Counted from the stretch's first letter, positions 1 through 14,540 are shown. The stretch is DNA of 64,000 nt from Temnothorax longispinosus (GCF_030848805.1 NC_092363.1:4836001-4900000); one strand, 5' to 3'. Made by a program: numbers and translations. The notes: a model not told the origin generated them from the letters alone.

Positions 1-3000
1 GACGTCACATTTCGAAAACGCCATCTCATTTTACAAAGAAAAAGGCGGTAATTCTTACACAGCACGGAAAAAGGAAACTTGTATATATAATAACAACTTA
101 AAAAATAAACTTCTCTTTTCTGATTCTTGAACTATACCTTGAAATGTACCTAAATGCGATAAGATGTTGCGTTACAGCGTTCGATTTAACCCGCAGATAT
201 CTCCGCCAACAACCGAGGAATCTATTCCCTACATCGTGCGAAAGAGCGGTTCGAGAATCGAAGGCGAGGCTAGCCGCGATTCGTGACTTTCGCGTGTTAA
301 TTTGGCAAGGGTTTGCGTGCCGCCTGTATACTTAGCCGCGTAGATAGGCATGCACTTAACACCTGTGAGTCCGCGCGACTCGCGATAAGTATACGCTCGC
401 CGGCCGGCCGCTCACGAACGGCGCAGTATAGACGCGGATATCTCGTGCGAAAGAGAGGCGTGTATATATCCATCCCAGCGGAAAGCGGCGGCGGGTTCCG
501 CGCCCCGAGTTCGACAGGGTGTTAAGTTCACGAGCCGCGTTAAAGCACCGGATGTTTCGCGATGCGTGCACGGCCTAGCTCGACCGCTGGCCCAGCCAGC
601 GTGGAGTTACGAACGTTAACGCGCACGTGTTGACGTAAAGCTAAACGAAATACGCGAATCAAATCTCTCGAGGTCTTGGAAACTTGTGATTCGAGGACAA
701 CGACCGGAATCGACTCGATCCTACGATTTTCAACATCGCCCGCAGAATGTGTACATTAAAAAACACTTTTATTTTACAAAGATTATTATTCGATTAATTT
801 GTAGTTTGATAATGTAAAGAATTATTATTTTTATACGCTAGTATCAAATAATTAAGCAAATTATTAAGTCTTAAATTAAGAAAATAGAAAATGAAATACA
901 ATCATACATATAAATATCGCCTTTTTCGATTATTGGTGGGATTTTATGCCATATCGATCTCTGTGTTTACCTATTAAACTTATGTATATAATTGTAATTT
1001 TGAGAACTGATATAGAAGAGTGTAGAATTAGGAGTCATCATTGATACATGCAGGAGCGAGTCTGAAAAACAACGACAACTATGTGGCGCTCGGCCCTTGC
1101 ACATTGATATGCGCTGCAATCGCGTTCCAACCGTTGCATATTGACGAAAACACGTGACCATGCGTAGAAATTTTCGTTTCTCGGCCTTCGCCGTTGTCCA
1201 CGAAACTGTCGAACCATGAATATTCACGAAACGCACCATGATGACTGCGTATAACATTCGTGCATCACGTACGAAGAGCGAATCATCGTGCTGATGATAA
1301 CGTTCATGCGCCATGTCGTCTCCGGACTCGAGGCCTCGAGGTGTTTGTTGTTCGCGACGCTATCCGCGTATAGATATCTTATTTATTTTTGGCATTTTTT
1401 TCGAGATATTCAATAGCTACCAAATAAAAATAACGATACCCTATTCTCTATACAAGACGAACAGTTGCGAAGACGATAATCGGCGAAATCTCGTTCTCTC
1501 TTTCTCTAACGCGATAAAATCCGATAGCGACTATCATGCCGATAAACTGTCTAAGATCGTGGATCACGGGGCAGATAAAAATCTACGTAAACACAAACTC
1601 AATACTAGTGCTAGTAAAACAATCGGCCCCCGCGTGTTACGTATATCCCACATTATTTACGACAATTATTAAATATCTCTCCGTGCATTCGCGAAGTTCG
1701 GTTTCGATACAATAAGTGGCGCATATTTAAAACGCGAGGAATTTCGTCGGCGATAAGATTCCTTCTCGTCTTACATTGTATAAACAGACTGATTGATCGA
1801 TTGTCTCGAGTCCTGCGCTCGCGGCAATTCTCACCCACGAAAAACAACGACTATTTTTCGTGCTCATAAAGATATGAGAGTATACATATGAGAGTATCGA
1901 TCTGAAAGCGACTTCATTAATTACTTACTGTTGATCGAACTAAGAATTAGAATGCATCGTGCATATTGCATATTAATACGTCAGGAATCCACTATACAGT
2001 GGATGAACTCTCTTACCTGCTCCTTATTCACGCAAGGCGCAAATTAAAATCGGAGATGATCGTTTTGATACGCCAATGAAAGGTTACGCTTACAATGTGA
2101 AATCTGATCGTACGCACAACAGAAACATGCCGGTTGCATATTTCAGACGTCATAATTAAAGATTTTAACTGCCACGGCCGGCGCGGCGCGGCGGTTGAAA
2201 TACCATCAGCCTTAGGCATATAGTCTTTTTTCAACAAGAAGACAATTTCTCGAAAATATGACGCACACGTAACTTGATTTATTTCACCGTTCCAATTTAA
2301 GTCACCGATTAACATTGCTTTATCTTATTGTAATAATTGTTATTTAATTACGTTGTTAATTAAGATTTTTATAATTGTATTGTATACATCATATGAAAAT
2401 CTTTCGCAACTTTTATGTTTTTGAATAAACGAATAAATGATTTGAAAAAACACGACAGAGTATAAACTTGGCATTGGTTTTCTTATCGAGTTCGATCGCC
2501 ACGATATTGCACGGTCCTCCTATGCGCCTATTCTAACTGCAATCTTGCGGTTGGTATTCTTCGCGAGACGCGAGGCAACAACTTATTATTGCCTTTGATC
2601 CCGAGCGATTTCCTCGGCCTTCCGACAGACCGATGGAAGCGATGATGAGAGCACCGGGGCTAATTCGCGAAACGGTGTCGGATGCATCATAGAGATCACT
2701 CTCGCCTTCTCTCTTCCTCTCTCCCGAGCTCCGAGGAAGAGTCACGCCCTCCTCGTTACCCCGGAGGGGCTGCCGCCTCCCCTTCCTCTATCTCCTCCCG
2801 GCGATAATATCTCGGCAAATACCGACCCGGGGAACCCTTTAGCATCGGCCAGGCTGCCGCCTGTGCGCGTAATGCCCTAAAATTAAACAGCCCACGGCGC
2901 CGAGGGCGACCTGCTCGTCACCCATCACCATATCCGGTTCTCCTTGCCACGCTCTGACTCTGGTCTCCGTACAATAAATAAAGATAATCCGAATGTTTTT

Positions 3001-3693
3001 TTTTTCTATGACGGAGAAAGTACCACATAAACGATCGCAGGTCTTTCCGATTTAATTAGAATAAAAGTCAAAAATGTTGTCGTTGTGTCATTGCAACATA
3101 AATTTCACTTTTTTTACAGTTAAATGAAAATCTACTTATAATTGACATGAAACTATTGCAAGATATTCTCAGCGAGACGTCACGTCTGCAACTTTCACGA
3201 TATTTTTCTAAAGTTTCTCCTTCAATGAAACATTCGTAGAGTGATCCCTTATTTTTCTCATCTCCGGGCCATCGAAAAGATAGAAGTCAAGGGGACCGCG
3301 TTAATAATGTCGAGCTACATTCGCAGACGGCGAACCTCAGCTGCGGCATATCGCGAGCGGACGAAGACGGAATTCAGCTGGCGTTTGCGTGACGATGTGC
3401 GTGGCGCCGGCGTTACAGAAAGGATGCCGCAAATTTAGCGGCGGCGATAAACAACGATCGTCGCCAGCGTGAATTCGCTTAGTCTCGAGCGTCCTGATAC
3501 ACCCACGATACACTAGCGCGCATGCAGATTGATCCTTCGCATCGCAAATGATGCATCCAGTTAATGCGACTGTTTACAATCAATCCTGCTCTCGAACATG
3601 CGAGACGTGTTGTTTGGAAACTTAATTTAAGTATTAGTCGTTATTCATTGGAGAGGTATTTTTCTCATAATTTTCAAATCTTTGTTTGATTTA
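1..3693. other. Gene-free stretch, left edge
   Basis: I find no convincing gene here. Open frames are short (under 120 codons), overlap one another on both strands and resemble no family I know. The composition alternates between CpG-rich blocks (about 1-720 and 2500-2950) and AT-rich blocks (about 750-960 and 2330-2460). There is no tRNA, rRNA or clear transposon coding sequence. Distal regulatory DNA or exons of a gene lying off the left edge cannot be excluded. Confidence 0.5.
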
Positions 3694-3923
3694 AGGTAAA
3701 TGTACTAATGTCAGGACACGTACCTATGTCTGGGCACCTTTATCACTTTAGTTTTTAAATAAATTATAACGCGAATAAAAATCAAAGAATCAAAGATAAA
3801 AATATTTTTCTTGTATTATATTTTTATCTTTGATTTTAATTCGCGTTGTACTTATTTAAAAACTAAAATGATAAAGGTGTCCAGACATAGGTCTTAAATG
3901 TCCCGGTATTGGTACATTTACCT
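3694..3923. mobile_element. Foldback/MITE-like inverted-repeat element, about 230 bp
   Basis: The two halves are near-complementary. The ends read AGGTAAATGTAC and GTACATTTACCT, and inner blocks such as CCTATGTCTG and TTTAGTTTTTAAATAA recur inverted on the other side. A short AT-rich centre of about 30 bases separates the arms. It has no coding capacity. This is the form of a miniature inverted-repeat element or foldback element. The flanks are AT-rich and I could not fix a target-site duplication. Scattered mismatches between the arms suggest an old insertion. Confidence 0.75.
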
Positions 3924-6900
3924 CATATAGAGAAAAATACATATTAAAATCTGGAAATTATTTACTCAACGCATGAAATGCTGTACGATTCTAAAAAATT
4001 AAACATGATATGCGCATTTGGTGAAAATAAATCTCACGATCGGTTGTTCACGTTGGAGTGAAAATGAACGCGATGGGAATTAGCGGCTCTAAGCTTTTCG
4101 GCAATAATACGGTAGAAAATAGAGAAGGCTCCACTAAACGCCCACCTAATAGCCCGTCAGGGAAGAGCGGCGGTGACAAATTATTAGCCGGAGCATCTGC
4201 TAATGCAGATCTCCGTCGCTGTTAAAGCGAGAGCCCGGGACCACCGTTATACACCCGACTGAAGATTTACACCTGCATCTTTCAGATAGCATCTCCGACG
4301 CATTGTCGTCCGTCCGATATCCGATATGAGATCGCTTCCCGTGGGACCGTCGCCGTATGCTCGAATTTATAGCGGGCTCCCGCTATTCGGTGGAAAAACT
4401 TTCACAACGCGAGAGAGAATTCTATAATAGTAATATACGGAATGCCAACTCGCGGTGTTGCTGCGGAATATCTTAAACATTTGTCGCTGAGATCAAAATT
4501 TTTGTCGTAACGTCATTGAAAAATCCTAAAAATTACAATTACTTTATATTATTTTTATTTAATGCGCAGAAACATGTTTGTGATTTTTCGTAAGTTTTAT
4601 TTGAAGCCACTTTCGTTCTTTATTTGAAGAATCTAAACGGAAGATTTCGTAACTCGTAAACCATATGTTCGCGATTTCCGTTCCGCGTTGTGGGGTCCCG
4701 GCAAGTGTTCAGGTGTTCAGGTACGCGTTACGAGGCGGACGGCTCACCGGAACGGACCGGCGGCGATAAATCAGAATCATTAGGGAATTGGCCGCGCCTT
4801 TCACGATTCCTAAGTCGCTTCTTGCGGCCGTCACCGAGATTTACGCCCCATAAAAATCTGTATCGCCGCGCGATTACCAGCTTCTTCTCTCTCTTCCTCT
4901 GGCTCCGGTCCAGCCAGCTGCCTCTTTCTTAAGTCGCGCTGAATTACGAAGAGCAATCGGAGAGAAACGTCTTCTTCTTCACCTTTGGCAACCCACCGAA
5001 AGGCTCGAGCTGTTTCGCCGACAGCGCAGGTTAACGGTTAGTTGTTAATTTTACGATCCGGTCGATTAGTGACGATACGAACCGGAGTTCTTCCTCCCAG
5101 CTGCATCGCATTGTATTGAAATATATCGTTTTTATCAGCTCGTAAATCGCATAATTCGATCGTCGCGTGGGTGCGCCTGCGTACTGGAGCGGAATATCCG
5201 CACCCGTTTGCGAGGTGAACATGACGCCTTGCTGGATGTGCTCCGACCCTCCCGGAGATCTGACTTTCGACAATAAAATTAGAGATGCTAGACTAATTCG
5301 AGTAATGCATGCCGCAATTAAGGCTTTCAAAATTTCGTCGAAATCACTCGCCGTGACGGTCAGTCGTCGATCGCAACGGCGATTACCTACGCAAATGCAA
5401 GTTCTACGTTGACGCTTCACTTGACCCCTTAAGTGAACTCTCGATCCTCTTCCATTACAATATATATTAACTTCCGCGTTTTTACTACGATCAGTCTGGC
5501 GAGAGAAAAACGAGGCATCGCGATTTCGCGATTTTCGTCGGAGTGTTCGTTGCTGAGTGCAAAAAAAATCGCACGATGCGGAGATTTCCATATGGCGCAA
5601 CACATTGTGCATAACTTCGGTGCTCAAAGTATCGCTCAAAGTCCGCGCTGAATTGAAATCGACTTACGGACTCGAGTACCACGAAATACGGACATCGTTG
5701 CGACGGCTGGATGCTGTCACGGAAACAAGAAAATCATGCAAATATCAACCTCAAAGAAAAAGCCACAGTAACAGTCTCTCTTTCTTTATGTACGTGCGAC
5801 GACGGAGGACATTACTTTCGAGGACGATTGGCGCCAGACTGGAGTTAACATCGATTTTTCTTCGGGCGCTACTTCGCCGAACGATGAAGTCGATGCAAAT
5901 TGAAAGCGTTGAAGGCGCGGAACGAACTTCGTGGCGAACATAATCAATACGTTTCCGTTTGACTTTTTTTTTTTAAGAATTTTGAGAGAGCAATTCTGCA
6001 TACCGCGCGGTCGGAAGGGTTGAAACTATAAATAGAATAGCTGCTTTCTCAAAGTGATTTCGTCGGACATTTTTCTACGCCTCGGCGACCAATTATCTAT
6101 CCTTTCTCAGGGCACCAACAAACCGGAGACCGTCGCGGTGCGTTTCCACGTCGTATTCGCTTTCGAGGCACGGGCATAAATTAGTAGTACGTGCCACGCG
6201 TGTAACGGAGAACTCGTGTCCTGATTGGGGAGATTAGAGGGATTATAAGACGAGAGAACCGCCGCGCTGCCGCCGCGCCGCGCCGGCCGATTTTCCTGGC
6301 CATTCGATTTAGGGGAATTCGACGAGTCGCGCCTCGCCTCGCCTCGGATCGCATCGCGCACGATGCCGAGACTCGAGAGGATCGGCCGTACGTCTTCCCG
6401 CGTCTTCCGACGGCGTGGCACGTCTCGAAGAAATTCGGTCTCTTTCTCCGTCGACTTCGGCGCGCCGGGAATCTTAATGCGCGGATATACCTAACCGTGC
6501 CCGTTGCGCCCGAAGTGTCGCGCGGATCTCATCGCCGATAAATAACCCTTTCTAATATCGCATTCGCGCCACGTATCCCGGCTATCGCATTTGCACTTGT
6601 CTACACGATCTACGTGCGACACCGCGCCGATATACGTTCCCCATCACCTGTCGATCTTTTTGGCGGACGTTCATGTTCCCGCCAGCACGAAGAAGTATAT
6701 CACGTCGCTCTTTTTATCGTATACATTAATTAACCGTTCTTGCTTCTCTTTGCTCGGGGGAAATCTTATTCGATAAATATCATAAATACATTCTTTTCTT
6801 AAACATTTAACGTGATAGCGCGATAAACGTTAAATATTTATAGTTATTGAGAGGAAGGGCGAGCACGCGCGCGCTTCTCTAAATACTTCCTCGTTTGACG

Positions 6901-9900
6901 TCCGATCCCCTTAGGGGGGACCGGAAGTCTGACACTAACGCGGAATGACTCAAGCCTCCTCCACTTTAGCGGATTTCGGAGCGATCGAGAAGCGGAGAGG
7001 CGAGTCGGATCTCCGAATAATTGTTTACACGAGTCCGGACGCGGACGCGTTTAGCGCGTCGGGCGTGTTCTGTGCAATGTATCCATCGCGCCTACTCATC
7101 TGTATCCCTTAGGAAACTGTAACCGGTCGGTCCTGTGCACCGAGATGGCCGATAGCCTCTCGCCAAGCGCTAAGTTCTCAACAACGGATTTCATGCTTAC
7201 GATTTAATTCGCCCGGTGGCGCAACGAGAATAGAGAGAAACAAAAAAGGAGAGAGAGAGAAAGAGGGACTATGATGTGAATATACAAAGTATATTCCGGA
7301 CCAACCGGATGTTCCTTCAGCCACAGATGATAAAGCCTGATTTAAATGGAAACAGCGGTCGTTCCAACAAGATCGGGGCACGAAATAAAAAGCAAATCAC
7401 GGAGTGACTTAAACATTTAGCAGGTGTGTGTGAAAGTATGTTGAAAAAAATACCGCGCGTATATCTAATTATGGAAATATCTGTCTAGAGTTGTAAAGCC
7501 CAGCGTTTAAAACAGGATTCTCTGGCGACTATACGATGACGCGGTGTTTCCAACACGTGGCGTTCGCGAAAAGCCATCGAACGCTCATTTACCTTTTGGG
7601 AAAACATGCCATTCGAGATGTGCGCATAGTACGCCGATGATTCAGAGTATTTGAGAAAAATAACGTCTGGGTGGGTGTCGAGGAACGGGATCGCGATTAA
7701 CCGGATGATTCAAAGGAAATTTTTAACTCCCGCCCATATATGAGCCGCTATAACGTTGTGTGATCACCGTAACGCCCTAATTACGCCATTAAGATTGTCA
7801 TTGAGATAATATTAACGCTATGTAATTATACCGCTCTCGTGGAGGGGGGGGAGTGTTGGGCAAACGTCCACTTGCGTGACTAATAGCGAGAAACTGGATC
7901 GGTAATTATGATATATGGTAACATATAATCCGCATTATCAAATAGAAATTTTTCTCCCCGGTTTTTTTAAATGACGTCGCGCGCGTTTACACCTATGCTA
8001 AAACTCGTCTTCTATCATATCGGGCGACGTGTTTACGAAGCGCGGATAGCTATCTACGCGGGGATCGAGAAAAAGGAGCGAAAAAAGGCCGGGGATGCGT
8101 AAAGCATCCCGATATTCCTTTCCACGACGTTATAAACCACGGCGTTCACAATAAGATGCCGGATAAGAGGCCGTGAAGTGGCCGCGTGAACGTATAATTT
8201 GCCGGCGTTTGTTTGTCCCGGTAATTAATGGTACACGGTACCCCATAACGTATCAGATTGTAAAAAGGCCTCCTCTCTCTCTCTCTCTCTCTCTCTCGCC
8301 GACTCCGGGCTCGAAACGACTCGCGCCTTGACAAAGTGGATTTCCACGAGACGTTCCCTCCCGAGAGAGGCATAAAGGTGCGAAGGATGAGCCGTGAGAG
8401 CTGGCTACCAATCCCGTGGCTCCCGTGGGAGCCACGCGGTAAATACGTGCCGTGTCGTACGTGCGGCTACATAAGTTTACATAATTCCATCGCGACGGGG
8501 TGACCGCCGCCGTCGCTCTGCCGCCGCCGCCATAAACTTTACTGTTCTCGCATTAGTATATCATCGGCCGTATCTCGATCGTAAAAACGTAATGAGGAAG
8601 GAAAAGGGAAACGAACGACCGTTCATTGATAGAAACTTTGTATCTTCTTGACATTATTTTTTTTTTTTTTTTTTTTTTTACAAAATAACAATATAGAGAC
8701 GGTAACTTTAATAATGAGGGACTTGACCCGATTGGAAACGGATCGATAAACTCGAGAATGTGTAATAAAAAGATTGTAATTGCACGTTTTGCTTTCAACG
8801 CTGTAACTCTGTCGCGACCGCGGACCTCTTCAAGTTTTAACTTTTAATCCGTTATTTCACGGTCCCGACGTGCCTTTTCCTTTCGCAATTCGCCCGTCGA
8901 TCGCCACGTGGTCATCGCGTGTTCCCCGGCTACTCGTGAGAATGAAACGGAACGAATGTACGAAATACGATCGCGTAATATCATGCTGAGACGTCGCTCG
9001 TCGCCGGGCTTGATGGAGGAAAGACGACGTGCGCACGGCAGTTTCTTGACTTTAACGTGATCGAGGGCCTCTTACGTTGACGTCGACTGGCGAGGTACGT
9101 CGCCTGGTGGAGAGTATTACTAGTTAACAGTTAGTTCACAGCGAGTCCCTGTGTGGCCAACAATAATCTATTATTATCTATCGAGATGTTGAGTTCTTTT
9201 TGGGATGAACCTTTACTTTAAAACGAAAAAACGACTACCTCCATCGGACAGAGACGCTTTTGCATGAATATGGAGTTTTGTAGTATTTTTTTTGTTCTCA
9301 TATTGAAAAATTTATACACGAAGGTATTTTTCCTCTTCTCAATAACGATAATTTATTTTTTATAATGACACAATTAGTGATGCTGATCTTGTAAGATCGT
9401 ATCTACGTTTAATGATCGCTTTAGATATCGGTTATCTATTTACACAAAATAATATTTGTGTATATATACACGCATTACGTTCCACTTCATACATTTAAGC
9501 CGCTTAAGATCGCATAGGTTTTCACACAGGCATAGAAAGCTGACTTCTCCTTTACACCGTATCATAAATCGAGCCGCTTGATGATAATTAAGTCCGAGAC
9601 GGGCTAATTACTTTCACATTTTTTTTCTCGATTTTAGCTTCGATTTGCATAAATTAAACGTAATACAAATCAACGACTGTTTGCGCAACACACCGTCCGC
9701 AATATCTCCCGTGTAAAGAGATTTAACGATTGGCTAATTGTTAATACTTTACGCTTGTACGACGATGACGTCACGAGATTCACACCTTATTCATGTACAA
9801 AAGTTGTAACAGCGATGTAAAATACGTCGTTTGCAAGTAAAGTTTGCGATCGATCACTTATTTACCAAGAAACGATTCTTGACTTCTGACAATTTCTAAT

Positions 9901-11846
9901 TAAATGCCTCGAAGCAGCCCGTATAAAGACATTTGACTATATATTACGACAGCATTGAGAAAAATTCGCTTAAATACACGTGTCGGGATTCGCTGAAGTA
10001 ATACTCGTCGTACTCGGAAATTCGGTCGCTGCCCTTGGCTCGCGTATGAACGAGATGCGGGCCCACGCATATCACAGACGCGCGCGTTCAACAGAATGCT
10101 GCGCCCCGATGCGATGCACCGATCTGAGAACCGTACCGACAGAATCTTCGTGGTAGCGTACGCGCGAGATACATAAAAACGTCAATTCATCGAAGTGCAC
10201 TCTCTTACGTCGAACTATGCATTTCTCCGGTTTACGCTTTCAAAACAATGTTTCATGTTTAATGTATTAACGCACTCTCTCTGAATCGAACGTAACGTCG
10301 GCGTTGTGAGATTCCGATGAGCGAGATACTTCTGATTGAGAACGTTGAGACGTTGAGATTAACTACCGCAATTTTATAAATATATCTTAAAATATTTAGA
10401 ATTACAATTAGTACACGTGTGATTATTTCTACTCAATGCTCTTCTCAAGACGAGATTTAATTGTTCTAAGAAGATCTTGGAATCTGGCGTAAAATAAATC
10501 TCTCCAAACATCTCTTTCGGTCGATCACATTTAATCAGACTGATCCCAAATGTTTCGAATGAGATTGACAATGAATTAATTGGTGTTGATCAGGACAACA
10601 GAGACAACGTCGGCGGTGTACAAGCAAGCAAATCCGTCGCCTCGACACCATCTTTATGTTCACCGGTCGCGGATAATCCGAATGCCGACTTGTTCGAGGA
10701 AACTCAATCGCCCCGGAGATTCTATCTAATCCGTTTAAACGGCGACAGCGCTCCGAATGCGACGCCGCGCTAAGAGATGATGTACCGGTGAACGCAAGCG
10801 AAAGCGCACATGCGCGCTAGAATGCGCCCATTATATCCCCACAATACAGTCCCTCGTGACAGTCGTGACAAAATAACAAAGGCAACAGGACATAAATATA
10901 AAAATTCCATTCATGAAAAAAAAATAACAATTAAGATAAAAATAGAATAATGTTTCAACATTAAAGTACGATAATTTGTATAAAATAAAAGTAAAAATTA
11001 ATGAAATAATTAAACAAATAAAACAATTATAATGCATTTAGTGTGACGTAAAATAATGTTTTGCTGTTACTTTAATTAAATTACGCTACAGAGCCAATTA
11101 CCAATTATCCGGCTTTACACTTTAATCCGACTCTGCCGTTTAATAACCAGAAGCTTCATCAACGGAGGCTGCGACAGGAATGTCAAACATTCATCTGTCT
11201 CCGGTAGGTCGCATCCTCTCCCGTGGGTAGTTAATAGGTATGCTGCTTTCGGAAACGACGTTTCCCCCTTATCCGTTATCGGTCGTGAGTAGCCAGGTGA
11301 TCGCGCTGCCGCTATCTGGCCCGATCGGACCCAGTGATCCCGAAGTATAAGTGAGCGCGGGTCTCGCAGTCTGTCTGTCCACCGCGCGCGGGTTCAAATT
11401 AAGAGAAGCGGACGAGACGCCTGGCGTAGATAACAGTCGGCGCTATGACAAGTCACTGCGGTCGCAAATCACGACCGTATCGCTGAGATCGAGCTACTCG
11501 TGGACTTCCTGGACCTGTGAACCAAATCTCTTGCGTTTACTTTGACTCTCGGGAGGAACCGCGACTTTAGATCAAAGAATTTAACGTAAAGGAAGTTAAA
11601 TCCTATGTTTCGTGGTAAAGGTGTACAACCGTGGCTGTGACAAAATGAACAATATTACCAAACGTCCCAAATGACAAATTATCCATATCGCGGTGGGGCT
11701 AAGGATTACAAAAATCGCATAAGAATTCAATTTCAAAAGAGCATTAAGCTTAAAGCACAATATTTCAAAGTAACTCATATCTAACGATTATATCTTGACT
11801 TTAACGATGTGTCGGTTATATTTTTATCATTCCTGTGTAATGTATG
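3924..11846. other. Intergenic DNA without recognisable genes
   Basis: About 7.9 kb with no recognisable coding exon. Open frames, including one of about 202 codons on the minus strand at 5031-5639, show no family motif and have equally long overlapping frames on the other strand. A CT microsatellite lies at 8273-8297 and a T homopolymer near 8659-8680. CpG-rich blocks near 6100-6500 and 8400-8550 could be regulatory, but nothing specific supports that. Confidence 0.45.
8273..8297. repeat. (CT)n microsatellite
   Basis: Uninterrupted CT dinucleotides of about 25 bases in intergenic DNA. It creates low-complexity Arg/Glu-rich open frames on the minus strand that should not be taken as genes. 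Confidence 0.9.
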
Positions 11847-11871
11847 TAGAGAGAGGGAGAGAGAGAGAGAC

Positions 11872-11942
<71 letters not shown>
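11847..11942. repeat. Long (GA)n microsatellite, about 96 bp
   Basis: GA dinucleotides with a few interruptions (GGGA, CAGA) in the first 35 bases and then more than 60 bases of pure repeat. This is the longest simple repeat in the window. The assembled length of such a tract may differ from the true length. Confidence 0.95.
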
Positions 11943-11946
<4 letters not shown>

Positions 11947-14234
11947 CAAAGCAACGGTGAAAGCGGCATGAGTTAGGTCTTTATCGATGGATTCATCCCA
12001 TTTTGAATCCCATTGATAAGAGGCGACATCGAAATTTAATTAAACGTGCCCGTCTGAGCTTAGTGCCTTTTAGCTGTGATGTTTACGAGCTCGAACCGTT
12101 ATAGCTTTCCACGCGACCGCGCTCGAGAAAATGAAGCTACACCCGCGTTAAGAAAACATACAGCGAAGATTAATGATTCCAGGCGATTTGGTAACAATGC
12201 GGTTCACTGGAAGAGCAACCACGCGATTCATACCAGATTTAACGGGTCGATAAAAAATGTTGTGTGTACAAATACTGCCTTTTTAAAAAGCGTTCCGTGA
12301 TTATCGGTGCCTCTTAAGGCTCGAGGAAATGCACGCTGCGTATTAATTAATCGAGTCTCGCCATGTATACAATAATTACGATTGGGCTGCGGATCGGTGA
12401 GATCTAAAGGAATTTCCAGGACCTATTGGGGTCGCCATAAAATAATATTGTCCAACTAAATGCCGGAGACTCGGGATTCCGAACAAACTATTTCCCCGAG
12501 TCTTTTCACGCAGTCGCCTCATTTATTTATGCTGCTCTCGTGACCTCAGTAGAAGATGTTATTACAGGGACCTTCCTACGATACGCGACGATGATTATAT
12601 AAACGTTGACAGTACCCGGATAATGTCGGTTTTGTCAACAGCTTCGACGTTCCTCTCGTGCTTGTCCCGGAGTTACGTGGGCGACAAAAAAAGGAATTGC
12701 TAAATGAACAATAAAAAAGTATATTCTATCTCGTGATTAATGACAAATCAATTATCGCAAAAAAAAAAAGTTGTAATACTCGTAAAACATTCGTCTCCTG
12801 CAATTAATACTGAAAGAAAAAAACATGCGCTTGTTGACAGTTATTTTTTACATGAAGATGTAGTAATAATATAGATATCTAATTACTAGCAGGGTACAAA
12901 TTCTTTCTGGGGAAAAGTCTCTCTTTTACGTACAAAATGCTCTACATAAGTCATTGTTTGATACGAGAATGGCTTCATCAGACGTACTACACGCGAAAAG
13001 GATTATTGATCAATCGGCCGAAGTAGATACAACAACCACGCGTACAACGTATAACTTTTCTTTTTGTTATTTGGCCGTACACTGTATCACGATTCGTAAC
13101 ACGCGCGTCATGTACTCCGGAGTTGTCTGTTTCCTCAGCAAACATCGGCGCATCATCGCGCGTAGCCGAAAGCATTTCTTTCGTTCGCGAATTTCGGATC
13201 CCGTATGAAATACTTACTCGCGCACGCGGTTTCTCGAAGGATCCTCGAGAGGTACTCGGGAAAGATGCACTTGAAGATCGCACACGTGACGTATTTAATT
13301 CTCGCATGCAGCACATGCCGTAAGAAGCCTGTATTTCGTATTCCAAAAATTGCAATTTGTTCCTTCTTTTTTCGTCGCGCTGCGACATCGATTTTCAAAC
13401 ATTTAATTTTTTCGCACGATTTAATCCCATTTTTCATTTAAAAAAAAAATTTTTTTTTTAATGAACACAATTTTTTTTGCGCGACTAATTCGCGATTAAT
13501 TTACACACGCATCGAGTTTATATTTTCATCCTTCGTGTGACGCACCTATAGATATTTCTGATTCTATGAAAAGAAACACATCGCCATTTGTCATCTACAA
13601 TCGATCCGAAGCCGATCAGCGTCGCGTTACCAGGCGATTTCAGTTCTAAGTTGATGCCGACGTCGTCGTCGGCGAGGCTCAAAAAGATCGTTTCGTCGAA
13701 AGGATCGGTCGCGGTGCGTCCTCCTCCTCGGGGAATCTGCAAGCTCACGCCCGTAAAAATATTTTTTTGTACGCGTAACACGAGTGCCGTCCCGAGCCCG
13801 TCGCGGTGCTCCCTTTTGGACGCGTCCTACAAGGCTTTTCGCTCGCGGGCAAACATCGCGCCGTAGTTTGCTTGGTAATTGCTGGAAACACCTTGCGAGT
13901 GTTTACAGTGTCATCGAGGCGCGGTCGCACCTCGGGGACGTGCGGGTTCTATGAAAGCCCGTGTCCTGTCATAAAAGAAGCGATGCACACGGGTCCGTGG
14001 TGTGGCCACTGAGAAATTTTGAATAGAAGACTCTCCCTCTTCTTTTTTTTTCTACAAGAAAACCCTTAAAGATCCCGTTTAATTTATTACAACATAGATT
14101 AGGAGGGATAATTTTAACATACATTTGAAGCAGCACGTGTGTTTTAAAGACTTCAAGATTTTCTAAAAATACATAAAAAAATTATCTTCTATAAGATATT
14201 TTTTTTTAGAACATGTGTAGCTGTTTATATTGGA
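11943..14234. other. Intergenic DNA, nothing recognised
   Basis: No exon or RNA gene recognised. The segment 12950-13440 carries several overlapping open frames of 65-135 codons on both strands, the usual sign of stop-poor composition and not of coding. It ends in an A8/T8 homopolymer run near 13440-13460. Confidence 0.45.
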
Positions 14235-14354
14235 TGCTTTCCATTTAGTAACACAAGTCGACACAAACGTTGTTTTATCTTTCTTGGCATTCAATGAGTA
14301 ACAAAGACAGAACGAGATTTGTGTCGACTTGTGTCAGTAATTAAATGGAAAGCA
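14235..14354. mobile_element. MITE-like inverted repeat, 120 bp
   Basis: The ends are TGCTTTCCATTTA and TAAATGGAAAGCA, perfect inverted copies. The inner block ACACAAGTCGACACAAA at 14261 onward reappears inverted near 14320-14335 as TTTGTGTCGACTTGTGT. The centre is about 45 bases and has no coding capacity. This is a small non-autonomous terminal-inverted-repeat element. The superfamily is not assigned. Confidence 0.75.
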
Positions 14355-14476
14355 CCTATGCACTGACCGCAACATTTATTAATTAGAATACATATGGCAA
14401 AACAAATAGCGAAATCTTTCTAAGACATCTCCATAAGACATCTCTTATGGCGATTTCGATCAAATTCCGATTAATT

Positions 14477-14540
14477 AAATAGGTGATTAAATAAGTAATT
14501 AATTCAATAAATAGGTAATTAAATAAGTGATTAATTCAAT
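14477..14540. repeat. Two-copy 32-bp tandem repeat
   Basis: Two adjacent AT-rich 32-base units (14477-14508 and 14509-14540) differ at only two positions, each an A/G change. The units start AAATAGGT and end TTCAAT. This is a local duplication in intergenic DNA with no obvious function. Confidence 0.85.

Noticed and set aside
5031..5639. 202-codon minus-strand open frame
   Set aside because: No family motif, no splice context, and several overlapping frames on both strands. The composition explains it.
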